DNA of 64,000 nt, from NCBI GenBank assembly GCA_024684085.1, contig JAIKXM010000012.1:23591-87590 (forward strand). The letters run 5' to 3'. Position 1 is the first letter of the stretch. Each line of letters begins with the position of its first letter. Below are positions 1 to 8,463 of this stretch, in pieces. A program made the position numbers and the translations under genes. This DNA is from Lachnospiraceae bacterium. GTDB lineage: Bacteria > Bacillota > Clostridia > Lachnospirales > Lachnospiraceae. The notes beneath the pieces are model-generated. The model saw nothing but the letters and a program-made list of their open reading frames with translations. It made no database searches and was not told the DNA's origin.

Positions 1-940
1 ACGATTCCTGAAGTGAAGGCACTACAGTCACATCTGCAGCATTGTATATCAGGCGCATACGGTCTTCATCTTCCACATAGCCTAAAGATATATGCTCCTG
101 TCTTATCAGCAGACTGTCCTCTTCGTCCATCCTTCCGAGAAGAATGACAAATACCTCATCATCGTCCAACTCTCTCAATGCCTCTATCAGATACCTGCCG
201 CCCTTATTGGCATTATCACGTCCCATATTGACAGCGCCCGCCAGTATCACAGGTTTATCTCCGGGAATCCCAAGCTGTCTTAATGCTTCCGTTTTATGAG
301 TTCTGAAGAACACATTCTTATCTATCGTATTGGGAATATATTCCACTCTTGCATTTCTACCCACAAGACTCTTTCTGATATCTTCGATAATACTTCTTCC
401 GGGGCCTGCCAGGATCACATTGGGCCTTGACGAATATTCTGCCTTGATACGAGCCTGTTCTCTTACCCTTTTACGCAGTCTCCCTGCTTTTTTGCAATCA
501 GCACATCCGTCTGCAAATCCGCCACAACCGCCGTCAACATGACAACCACCTGTAAAATGCCACATGTCATGACAAAATATAACAACCGGCTTGCCTATAT
601 CGATAAGCGCCGATATTGCCTTGGTGCTTAAGAACGAATTGACCCAGTGTATGAATATAACATCAGCCTCGAGCACAAGCGGAGACTCAGACAGATCCGA
701 AGACAGAATGTCGCAGTCCACAGATCCGTTTGCAAACAGTCCATTGATCAGATTACGCGATTTGGATACAAGCTTAGCCATCGGACTCTTAAGAAACTCT
801 TCACCTCCTGCAGACGACGAAAGACAGTTCCTAAAGAGAACAACAGATTCCATGCCTTCTCTGTTCAATGCTTCATTAAGGCGCACAACCGCCTTGAAAG
901 CACCTCCCATATCAATTGTAGTAATATGAACTGCTTTCAT
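1..940 (-). CDS. Family 4 glycosyltransferase, 3' end cut by window edge
   Basis: This reading frame opens with ATG at 940 and runs off the left edge, so 313 residues are visible and the C-terminus is missing. The N-terminus (MKAVHITT, then GGAFKAV near residue 12) fits the first Rossmann domain of GT-B family 4 enzymes. Around residues 124-150 there is HDMWHFTGGC followed by a cluster of cysteines, a signature seen in a subset of GT4 capsule and exopolysaccharide transferases. The last visible residues (ADVTVVPSLQES) lead into the usual nucleotide-sugar-binding E-x7-E region. Its ATG overlaps the stop of the upstream SDR gene (ATGA), so the two are translationally coupled. It should act at the inner face of the membrane on a lipid-linked glycan; donor and acceptor are unknown. 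Confidence 0.9.
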   Translation of the reverse strand, partial: MKAVHITTIDMGGAFKAVVRLNEALNREGMESVVLFRNCLSSSAGGEEFLKSPMAKLVSKSRNLINGLFANGSVDCDILSSDLSESPLVLEADVIFIHWVNSFLSTKAISALIDIGKPVVIFCHDMWHFTGGCHVDGGCGGFADGCADCKKAGRLRKRVREQARIKAEYSSRPNVILAGPGRSIIEDIRKSLVGRNARVEYIPNTIDKNVFFRTHKTEALRQLGIPGDKPVILAGAVNMGRDNANKGGRYLIEALRELDDDEVFVILLGRMDEEDSLLIRQEHISLGYVEDEDRMRLIYNAADVTVVPSLQES

Positions 941-1878
941 CGACAACCGCTCCTGCACCATTGTATTGTAGCGCTGATACCCTTGCGAAAAGGAGTTGTA
1001 CTTCTGAATCCGGTATCTTTTTCAAGATCAGTTGTATCGGCAACGAGATACATTACCTGATTCTCTCCGTAAGGGATATCTCCCAGACCAAGTTCAAGAT
1101 CAGGATCTATGGCATCTCTGAGCTCTTCGATATATTCCCGAAGAGGACGGCCATGACCTGATCCTATAGGGTAGATCCTGCCGTTCATCCCGCTATTATT
1201 CAGAGCATTACGACCAAGCGAAAGCATTGCCTCAGCGGCATCCGCACTGTAGATATAATCCCAGATCTGCTCACCCGGGGTGAACTTCGGCTTCTTGCCT
1301 TCAAGTAACTGCCTGATCGTAGAGATGATCATTGTCTTCTCGCCGTCATAAGGACCGTAGACGCTTAATATCCTTGTCCATATATGTGTCATCCCCAGCT
1401 GACGGCATCTGATCCTGCTCATATTGCCGGCGCATAGCTTGGCTATACCGTAGCCATTCTCGGGATTGACAGGTGTGTCATCTTTTAACATTCCGGATAC
1501 TCTTCCGTATTCGGCCTGCGAGCCCGCTCCGACGAATACTTTACAGCCGATCGCAGATGCCAGCTCAACCGCATCAAGTGTATATGTGACATTTCTGTTC
1601 TGCAGTCTCATATCATTGCGCCCGTCACCGATGGTACCTGCCCATGCCAGATGGAAGAATATGTTGGCTTCTCCGATGGCAGCTGCTATCCTGTCTCTGT
1701 TGGGACCTACATCCTCAAGGCCGGCCTCTACGACCTCAACGCCTTCCAGTTCCTTGAGGCGATGAAGCCTGTCGGATCCACTCCGGACCAGTGCCGTAAC
1801 TTCCACACCATTCTGTATGCACTTTTCTGCCAGAGCCATTCCTATCGCTCCGGTCGCACCGAAAATAACCGCTTTCAT
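937..1878 (-). CDS. Extended SDR, nucleotide-sugar epimerase/dehydratase/reductase type
   Basis: A 313-residue extended short-chain dehydrogenase/reductase. GATGAIG at residues 7-13 is the NAD(P)-binding loop; S120 (GAGSQAEYG) and Y143-x3-K147 (NGYGIAK) form the catalytic triad. The length and the FFHLAWAG stretch are typical of sugar-nucleotide 4-reductases and epimerases such as CDP-abequose/paratose synthase-like proteins, but the exact reaction cannot be read from sequence. Because a RfbF-type CDP-glucose synthase and a ThDP enzyme lie in the same gene string, a role as the final ketoreductase of a CDP-deoxysugar (a YerF-like role) is my inference. It overlaps the downstream glycosyltransferase by ATGA. 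Confidence 0.85.
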   Translation of the reverse strand: MKAVIFGATGAIGMALAEKCIQNGVEVTALVRSGSDRLHRLKELEGVEVVEAGLEDVGPNRDRIAAAIGEANIFFHLAWAGTIGDGRNDMRLQNRNVTYTLDAVELASAIGCKVFVGAGSQAEYGRVSGMLKDDTPVNPENGYGIAKLCAGNMSRIRCRQLGMTHIWTRILSVYGPYDGEKTMIISTIRQLLEGKKPKFTPGEQIWDYIYSADAAEAMLSLGRNALNNSGMNGRIYPIGSGHGRPLREYIEELRDAIDPDLELGLGDIPYGENQVMYLVADTTDLEKDTGFRSTTPFRKGISATIQWCRSGCR

Positions 1879-1903
1879 CCTGTCACATCCATGCCTGCAA
1901 CCG

Positions 1904-3085
1904 TCACTGCTGATCGTTGCACAGCTCCTCGTATACTCTTTCTATCTTCTTAACACAATTCTTCATATCATAATCCGATGGATCAAAACTTGAATGCTCC
2001 GCGTTTGCCGAATATTCATTCGCCTCATTTTTATCCTTATATCGGATCACTTCATCAGCCCAGACTGTAACCTCATCTTCAAGACTTAAGGTATGGATCC
2101 TGTCAGAGATCCTCACACACTCCGGCACCTTATCCGAGATCACACACTCAAGTCCCATACACTGAGCTTCGAGCAAAACATTGCCGTAACCTTCCCATCT
2201 TGAAGGGAATAGAAAAACATCCATGGCGCTCATAAGCTCCGGAACATCGGATCTGTTGCTGAGTAAGATAACTTCTTCGCTGATGCCAAGTTCCTCTATC
2301 TTCTTCCGGATATCATCATAGAGAGGTCCCTTACCGATAAGCAGAAGACGAACCTTCTCACCTCTATTCTTAAGGCACGCCGCTACATCCAGAATAAGCG
2401 CATGATTCTTCTGTTCATGAAGACGGCCCACATTGCCGATCACATATTCATCTTCAGCGATCCCAAGCTCCGCTCTTTTGACACCTCTGTCATATAGGGC
2501 AGGATCAAATCTGCTCATATCGATACCGTTATTAACAGTGATCACCCTGTCGGTATCAAACCTTTGCATGAGTTCCTTTCTCATGGACTCATGAAGCGCT
2601 ATAAGTGTCATTCCATGCTTATGTATAAGCTTATATACTCTGCGATACTCCCTGTACTTACGGCCGGCACTCCTGTCGGTACTGAAGTAATTATCAAAGA
2701 CATTATGGATGGTCATCACAAGACGACACTTCATCTTCTTTAACGGAAGCAGTGCAAAATACGGCCCGACCAGAAGATGTATATGGATTATATCAGGATC
2801 TTCCTTAAGCATTACACGACGGAATGCATGGAATCTGACCAGTGTTCTTACGACCTTCTCAATGACATTCAGATCGGTTCTTGAACCATAAGCCGCTTCA
2901 TTAAGATATTCAGTTCTGATACCAAGATCATCCAGAATCTGCTCATTACCTGACTGATATCTGTGATCCAGAACCACAACGTTCATATCAAAACGGCTCC
3001 TGTCTATAAGCTGACAGTAATCCTTGACCATAGTCTCGGCGCCGCCGGTACTCATTGTGGTTATGCACTCGGTTACTCTTATCAT
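1904..3085 (-). CDS. Family 4 glycosyltransferase
   Basis: A GT-B fold family 4 transferase of about 393 residues. The N-terminus has the STGGAETMV acceptor-side loop; the second half contains NVGRLHEQKNH, IGKGPL and the donor-site segment FPSRWEGYGNVLLEAQCMG with the E-x7-E pattern. I place the start at ATG 3085, preceded by GGTGG at about six bases; an in-frame GTG at 3094 is the alternative. The gene follows the GT10 gene closely and precedes the SDR, so it belongs to the same leftward operon. EpsF/CapM-like proteins of this length usually add hexose or HexNAc to a polyprenyl-linked chain; the specificity here is unknown. Confidence 0.88.
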   Translation of the reverse strand: MIRVTECITTMSTGGAETMVKDYCQLIDRSRFDMNVVVLDHRYQSGNEQILDDLGIRTEYLNEAAYGSRTDLNVIEKVVRTLVRFHAFRRVMLKEDPDIIHIHLLVGPYFALLPLKKMKCRLVMTIHNVFDNYFSTDRSAGRKYREYRRVYKLIHKHGMTLIALHESMRKELMQRFDTDRVITVNNGIDMSRFDPALYDRGVKRAELGIAEDEYVIGNVGRLHEQKNHALILDVAACLKNRGEKVRLLLIGKGPLYDDIRKKIEELGISEEVILLSNRSDVPELMSAMDVFLFPSRWEGYGNVLLEAQCMGLECVISDKVPECVRISDRIHTLSLEDEVTVWADEVIRYKDKNEANEYSANAEHSSFDPSDYDMKNCVKKIERVYEELCNDQQ

Positions 3086-3103
3086 CCGTACCACCGCTGT
3101 AAA

Positions 3104-4060
3104 CTATCTGAAGAACAGATATCTGATCTTCTCTTTTCTTGAAAGACCGTCGAAAGACATCCTTCTCTTAAAATTAAAGGGATCTTTACTGTAGATCCCA
3201 TCCTTACCCTTTGCGGTAACTCCGGCAACAAACTCTTCGAACTTATCATATTCATTCTCGTCATAAGTCTCTGCCATCATCGGAGCAGTCGCGATCTTAA
3301 GATAGGCTTCATCATCCCGATCAAGCTCTATGATCATGTCGATGAATCTCTTCATATCCTTCTCACAGCCGTTAACACTTATAAAAGCATCGCTGTTGAA
3401 GTTCTTACCGGCTCTCGGATCTCCCCAGTATATAGGAACCGAATTGGCTAACAAAGGGTCCATAAGCTTATCTGAACTGTATCCCGGATAAGAACAGTTC
3501 TCAAAAGCGATCGTGAACTTATAACCTGAGATAAAATCTATCTTTGCCTGCTCCCAGTCAGCATCCTCTCTGGCTGTAAGCCCGTCCTTCATATTGTTGA
3601 GCACCCGACCCGGACAATCGATCGGCTTGTATTTCATCAACTCAGTCGCGAATTTTTTACGAAGAAGCGCTCCCTCTCCGTATGTCTCATTGGAATAAAT
3701 GAAATTACAGAACTTCCTGTTAAGCAGGCTTTCAGGTTCGAGCCTCACCTTCCTGTCCATCAATTCCTTCGGAAAAACAGCCGGCCTCTTACAGTATCGA
3801 CCCTCGTAGACAAGATCATCGTAACAGATCGCATAGTCGCATTCATTGAAGTCCGGAGAATACGGCTCACCCGAGAAGAATACCCTGCTGCAATCCTTAT
3901 ACAGATTGTGGCGGTTGCCGAAATTCGAATAGAACAGCACATCCGGTTCATCCGAGATCACATAAGGCACGTTCCTGTTATTCAAAGCCCTCGTTATGAA
4001 ATTGTCGGAAGTATCAAAAGCTTTGTACCAGTCACAAAAAGCTATCTTTACAGGTTCCAT
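3104..4060 (-). CDS. Family GT10 (alpha-1,3/4-fucosyltransferase-like) glycosyltransferase
   Basis: A 318-residue protein with the GT10 signature between residues 180 and 225: FTIAFENCSYPGY, then DKL, then VPIYWGD and a FNSDAFISV tail. In the family this block binds GDP-fucose. SGEPYSPDFNECDYAI near residue 63 corresponds to the conserved N-terminal acceptor-side region. The usual TEK of the GYxTEK motif reads SSDK here. A GAGG ribosome site sits seven bases before the ATG. The expected reaction is transfer of L-fucose, or a related 6-deoxysugar, in alpha-1,3 or alpha-1,4 linkage to an N-acetylhexosamine-containing glycan. No GDP-fucose synthesis genes are in the window, so either these lie elsewhere or the donor differs. 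Confidence 0.87.
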   Translation of the reverse strand: MEPVKIAFCDWYKAFDTSDNFITRALNNRNVPYVISDEPDVLFYSNFGNRHNLYKDCSRVFFSGEPYSPDFNECDYAICYDDLVYEGRYCKRPAVFPKELMDRKVRLEPESLLNRKFCNFIYSNETYGEGALLRKKFATELMKYKPIDCPGRVLNNMKDGLTAREDADWEQAKIDFISGYKFTIAFENCSYPGYSSDKLMDPLLANSVPIYWGDPRAGKNFNSDAFISVNGCEKDMKRFIDMIIELDRDDEAYLKIATAPMMAETYDENEYDKFEEFVAGVTAKGKDGIYSKDPFNFKRRMSFDGLSRKEKIRYLFFR

Positions 4061-4157
4061 CTGTTAACCTCGCGATTCATTAATCAATAGTATCAGTCCG
4101 CGTATCAGCTGTGATCCGTAAGTCGTTGCATACGGTCACGCACACTGATCCCTATTC

Positions 4158-5978
4158 CTACAGTTTATTGGCCGCATACTCGTCGCGGTCGAGGAAGGGA
4201 TACATATCATCGATCTCCGGAGATTCTATAGTTCCGTCCGGATTGACCCTTGAAGACAACTTGGGTTCGAAATTCTGCTTCTCATCCACGAAGACTTCCA
4301 TTATCACAGGCCCCTGAGTACCGTACATCTCTTCGATCTTCTCATTCATATCTGATGCATCGTCAACGCATACATATGGAATATCGAAGGCATGTGCTAT
4401 CTTCTTAAAATCAGGGAAACTGACACCATTGTCACAATTTACACCTACCATCGGAGGATTGAACAGGTTGGTCTGGGTCTGTCTGATCGAATGATAACCG
4501 TTATTGTTAAGGAGCACTATCTTAAGATTGAGGTTATTATAACGCACAGTCTGAAGCTCCTGAATGTTCATCATGAAGCTTCCGTCTCCGTCGATACAGA
4601 TCACTCTGTCCGACCTGTCGGCAACTGCCGCTCCCATGGCCGCCGGGAAACCATAGCCCATTGCCGCACAACCCGAATTGGTGAAGAGTCTCTGATAGGG
4701 CTTCATAACCGCGGTCTGGAATGTCATTACACAGGCACTTCCATTACCGCATATAACCTTCTCTCCTTCTTTCCAGGTCTTACTGAACTCGTTAAGGAAG
4801 TAATAGGGATTGAGCGGCTTAGCATTCTTACCGTATGCGGGAAGACATACCGGATATCTCTTATTGATATCAACACACCACTGTCTCCACTCATCTCTTG
4901 CCTTAAGTGCTGTCTCATCTGTCGATATCGGATGATCACCGCTGTTAAGCGTATCGATAAGGCTTCTGATCACATCCCGCACATCGGCGCATACCGGCAT
5001 ATCGATCTTAACGGTCGGCTTGTCTAATTCTCTTGCATCTATATCCACTGCTATCTTATATGCATTCTTAGCCCATTTTTCGTAATTGTAACTGATCTGT
5101 CGGATATTCATCCTGCATCCGAGTACAAGAAGAACATCCGCATTCTGTACTACAAAATTACCGCCTCTGTTACCGACACTTCCGGGACGGCCTGCATATA
5201 CAGGATTGTCATCTTCCATAAGGTCATGAGCGTTCCATGCCGTTACAACAGGTATATTAAGCTTAGCTGCAAGCTTATGCAGATCCTCGTAGGCTCCTGC
5301 AAGTCTCACACCTGTTCCGACAAGGATAACAGGTCTCCGGGCGCCATACAGACAATCGAGTATCTCTGCATTTTTTCCGGGATCGTATACAGGCTTCTCT
5401 GCCATCTCATCCTCAGCAGGGTCATAATCCCTAAGTTCATCCGTATCTATTACAGCCGCCTGCACATCCACCGGAATATCCAGCCATACCGGACCTTTTC
5501 TTCCGTTGTTGGCAAGATACCACGCCTTCTTTAGATGATACCTGATATCATTGGGCTCAGTAACCATTACGGCATATTTGGTCATGTTGCGAACAGAATC
5601 CGTTATCTGAAATTCCTGATCTCCAAGCTGTCTTACAGGAGAGCCGGTATAAGCGGTTGTTGTCACTCTCTTAACCTGCCCTGAGATCACAAACATCGGA
5701 ATGGAATCCTGCCATCCGCCCAGAACTCCCGTTATGGCGTTTGTACCGCCGGGGCCACTGGTCACACATACCAGAGCGATACGCCCTGTCAGTCTTGCAT
5801 ATCCTTCGGCTGCGATCGCACACGCCTGCTCATGATGGTCATAAATACAATGAAGACCTTCCTTATGTCCGAAGGCATCATTGAGGTGCATAGCTCCGCC
5901 ACCTGTAATGGTAAAGGCATCGGTCACACCCATCTCAACCATAAAATCCGCTATATACTTAGACAACTTTATCTTCAT
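4158..5978 (-). CDS. Thiamine-diphosphate enzyme, acetolactate synthase-like (candidate YerE-like)
   Basis: A 606-residue ThDP-dependent enzyme of the acetolactate synthase/pyruvate decarboxylase superfamily. Glu50 in YDHHEQACAIAAEGYAR is the conserved cofactor-activating glutamate, and GDGSF near residue 463 followed by NNNGY about 28 residues later is the ThDP/Mg-binding motif. The central domain (near residues 190-330) matches the FAD-type middle domain of the family. It sits six bases after an aldolase gene and downstream of a glucose-1-phosphate cytidylyltransferase. YerE, which transfers an acetaldehyde unit from pyruvate to a CDP-4-keto sugar, is a known polysaccharide-locus member of this superfamily. 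A similar role here is inference. A housekeeping IlvB role is unlikely because no ilvN or other ilv gene is near. Confidence 0.85.
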   Translation of the reverse strand: MKIKLSKYIADFMVEMGVTDAFTITGGGAMHLNDAFGHKEGLHCIYDHHEQACAIAAEGYARLTGRIALVCVTSGPGGTNAITGVLGGWQDSIPMFVISGQVKRVTTTAYTGSPVRQLGDQEFQITDSVRNMTKYAVMVTEPNDIRYHLKKAWYLANNGRKGPVWLDIPVDVQAAVIDTDELRDYDPAEDEMAEKPVYDPGKNAEILDCLYGARRPVILVGTGVRLAGAYEDLHKLAAKLNIPVVTAWNAHDLMEDDNPVYAGRPGSVGNRGGNFVVQNADVLLVLGCRMNIRQISYNYEKWAKNAYKIAVDIDARELDKPTVKIDMPVCADVRDVIRSLIDTLNSGDHPISTDETALKARDEWRQWCVDINKRYPVCLPAYGKNAKPLNPYYFLNEFSKTWKEGEKVICGNGSACVMTFQTAVMKPYQRLFTNSGCAAMGYGFPAAMGAAVADRSDRVICIDGDGSFMMNIQELQTVRYNNLNLKIVLLNNNGYHSIRQTQTNLFNPPMVGVNCDNGVSFPDFKKIAHAFDIPYVCVDDASDMNEKIEEMYGTQGPVIMEVFVDEKQNFEPKLSSRVNPDGTIESPEIDDMYPFLDRDEYAANKL

Positions 5979-5984
5979 TTAAAT

Positions 5985-7598
5985 TCAAGCCTCCCCGGTA
6001 TTATTCTCATAGAGAGAAGGAGTTATATATTCATAGCGAACCGTAAGGGGAAGTCTGTTAAGACTGCTCCTTACATCAAGATTGATCTCGTTCGCTTTTT
6101 CCTTACTGAAAGTATGCTCCATATTAGCATTGACATAGTTGGGCAATTCCGTCTTCTCATAGCCGTCGAATCCCGCAAGAGCGATATTGCCGACCTTCAT
6201 ATCATTGAGCAGCCTGATCAGCATTATCATTGGATTGTCCACGATCAGAGCTTCCTCATCCAGAAGATCCGAATAAGAGAATACGTAATCGAAGTCACCT
6301 TTTGCCCTTGTTACATTGGAAGTGGCTATAAGCTTGATATCGGTCTTGGTCGCAAGTTCGGTAGCCTGCTGAACATATCTCTTGGCGTTACTTAAGAAGG
6401 CATATTCGACCGGAATATTGGAAGGAATATAATTGATCGATATACATACAGGCTGTACGTCTCTTATATAATCCTTTATCTTCTGTTCGTAACTCTTTAC
6501 CGTCTTGCCCGGCGCCAGGAGAAGTATACTCTTACCCTTAAGTTCTTTCTCAAGAGCCTCAAAACTGACACTGTCGTCACATTCTATCTGCTGATATTCG
6601 AGATACAGCTTATCTATATAATCCTGATCATAGAGAAGCTTCTTATCGCCCTCAAGCTTATTGAGTATATGGCTAATACTGCTCATGGAGAGCTTCTTCT
6701 TGTTCATCAGATAAGTCACATAATTGGGGTGGCAGTCATGCGTCGCCGAAACATAGAACTTAAATGCGTATCCCCACGGTATCTCCCTGTATATATCAAG
6801 GATAGTGACATCGATGGCTTCCATTATCTGATTGAGACGATAACTCTTCTCGAAATTATCGTTAAGATATCCGGCCAGAAGCTCGGTCGGAGCATTACCC
6901 GCGCTCTTACCCATTCCGTACAGGGTTCCGTCCACGAGAACATCTCGCTTCGTATCCTTCTGTTCCACTAACTCTACACAGTTGGCAAAAGCAAGCTGGA
7001 AATTATTATGAGCATGATATCCCAGATGAATGGCCGGATTAAGTCTTGAATCAGCCACCTCGAAATAATGCATCAGCTCTTTCTTATGCAGGAGTCCGTA
7101 TGTATCCACCAGTGAAAAAGCATGGGGATTCAGTTCGTTGACAAGCCCTATCAGTTCCTCCAACTCATCGTCCGAATAACTCGTGATCGATACGGCCTGG
7201 GCGAACACCTTGTAGCCTAATTTTTTTACCTGAGAACAGAACTCTATGGCCGGCCTCATCTTCTGCTTCTTGAAGATAACACGAATACCGTCGAGGACAC
7301 ATTCCTCCTTCGGCAGAAGCTTGTCGATGGAACAGGTTCCGTAGTCGATCATTCCGACTATGCAGGATCTGCCCTTATCCAGTCCTCCCAACAGCTTATT
7401 CATACTCATGGCATCAGGCACGATCGTCCTGTCCATATCAAAAGGTCTTCTCTCATCGAGAAAACCGACTTCTATATATTCAACTCCTGAACTCACCAGA
7501 CGCTCGAAGAGGTTAACGATGTTGCTGTGTCCGAATCTCCAGTCGTTAACATATCCTCCATCTCGCAAGGTGCAATCAAGCAATTCAACCTTTCCCAT
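5985..7598 (-). CDS. DRE-TIM metallolyase/aldolase domain protein with extra C-terminal domain
   Basis: I start this at ATG 7598 (MGKVELLDC), which has GGAG eight bases upstream, rather than at the earlier in-frame start at 7646. The product is about 537 residues. The N-terminal half has LLDCTLRDGG at residues 6-15 (metal-binding Asp and the D-R-E motif arginine) and GYHAHNN near residue 197 (metal-binding His-x-His). These define the HMG-CoA lyase/4-hydroxy-2-oxovalerate aldolase superfamily. The C-terminal 180 or so residues are a separate domain beginning near KGKSILLLAPG that looks like a Rossmann-type fold. Proteins with this architecture occur beside ThDP enzymes in capsule loci. The pair may supply or attach a small keto-acid-derived unit, but the substrate is unknown. 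Confidence 0.83.
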   Translation of the reverse strand: MGKVELLDCTLRDGGYVNDWRFGHSNIVNLFERLVSSGVEYIEVGFLDERRPFDMDRTIVPDAMSMNKLLGGLDKGRSCIVGMIDYGTCSIDKLLPKEECVLDGIRVIFKKQKMRPAIEFCSQVKKLGYKVFAQAVSITSYSDDELEELIGLVNELNPHAFSLVDTYGLLHKKELMHYFEVADSRLNPAIHLGYHAHNNFQLAFANCVELVEQKDTKRDVLVDGTLYGMGKSAGNAPTELLAGYLNDNFEKSYRLNQIMEAIDVTILDIYREIPWGYAFKFYVSATHDCHPNYVTYLMNKKKLSMSSISHILNKLEGDKKLLYDQDYIDKLYLEYQQIECDDSVSFEALEKELKGKSILLLAPGKTVKSYEQKIKDYIRDVQPVCISINYIPSNIPVEYAFLSNAKRYVQQATELATKTDIKLIATSNVTRAKGDFDYVFSYSDLLDEEALIVDNPMIMLIRLLNDMKVGNIALAGFDGYEKTELPNYVNANMEHTFSKEKANEINLDVRSSLNRLPLTVRYEYITPSLYENNTGEA

Positions 7599-7617
7599 CT
7601 GTTTTCTCCGTCTCTTC

Positions 7618-8394
7618 CTACCACTGCTTCCAGGGAGCGTTACCATTCTCCCACATTGAGTCGAGCATCTCTTTCTCTCTCTTGGTATCCATGCACTGCC
7701 AATAGCCGTTGTGCTTATATGACTTAAGATTGCCCTCTAAAGCCAGTCTTTCCAAAGGTCCCTTTTCAAAGACAGTCTTGTCACCTTCAATATAATCGAA
7801 GACGACCGGATCCATGACCATGTAACCGCCGTTGATCCTGCTGCCGTCCGCCTCGGTATTCTTCTCCCTGAACTCGGTTATATTATCATTGTCATCTATA
7901 CTGAGTACGCCAAATCTCTGACCAAGCGCAACTGAAGTAATGGTCGCAGGCTTGCCATGTGACCTGTGGAATCTTACGAGTTCTTCGATATTGATATCAC
8001 TGACAGCATCACCGTAAGTCAGCATGAAGGTCTCGTCTCCGATGTATTTCTGGATCCTCTTAACTCTTCCTCCGGTCATGGTATCAAGACCCGTATCCAC
8101 GAGTGTTACCTTCCACGGTTCTGCAACATTCTGATGAACCGTCATCCTGTTATCATTGGAGAAGTCAAAGGTAACATCGGAATTATAGAGGTAATAATCT
8201 GCGAACCACTCCTTGATCACATGCTGTTTGTAACCGCAGCAGATGACAAAGTCATTATATCCGTAATGCGAATATTCCTTCATGATATGCCACAGTATCG
8301 GCTTATCACCGATCTCTATCATAGGCTTGGGCTTCAGATGACTCTCCTCACTGATCCTTGTTCCGTAACCACCTGCCAGTATAACAACTTTCAT
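7618..8394 (-). CDS. rfbF: Glucose-1-phosphate cytidylyltransferase (RfbF type)
   Basis: A 258-residue nucleotidyltransferase close to full length for RfbF. GGYGTRI followed by KPKPMIEIG (residues 8-28) is the nucleotide-binding signature, WHIMKEYSHYG is typical for this subfamily, and INGGYMVMDP plus the C-terminal HNGYWQCMDTKRE are RfbF hallmarks. It should make CDP-glucose from CTP and glucose 1-phosphate in the cytoplasm, the first step to CDP-3,6-dideoxyhexoses. The ATG at 8394 has GGAG six bases upstream; an upstream in-frame ATG at 8430 lacks this support. The gene precedes the aldolase by 19 bases. No CDP-glucose 4,6-dehydratase or RfbH homolog is visible in the window. Confidence 0.92.
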   Translation of the reverse strand: MKVVILAGGYGTRISEESHLKPKPMIEIGDKPILWHIMKEYSHYGYNDFVICCGYKQHVIKEWFADYYLYNSDVTFDFSNDNRMTVHQNVAEPWKVTLVDTGLDTMTGGRVKRIQKYIGDETFMLTYGDAVSDINIEELVRFHRSHGKPATITSVALGQRFGVLSIDDNDNITEFREKNTEADGSRINGGYMVMDPVVFDYIEGDKTVFEKGPLERLALEGNLKSYKHNGYWQCMDTKREKEMLDSMWENGNAPWKQW

Positions 8395-8463
8395 TTTTTC
8401 TCCATTCTGCCGGTAAAGGCCGGCTGTCATCTATCGAAATCCGAATCCGACTATTATAAAAAC

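Noticed and set aside
591..1060. Plus-strand frames at the left edge
   Set aside because: They lie opposite the truncated GT4 gene, whose conserved motifs read clearly on the minus strand.
4158..5978. Housekeeping acetolactate synthase (ilvB)
   Set aside because: No ilvN, ilvC or ilvD nearby and it is embedded in nucleotide-sugar genes; the surface-glycan role is more likely.
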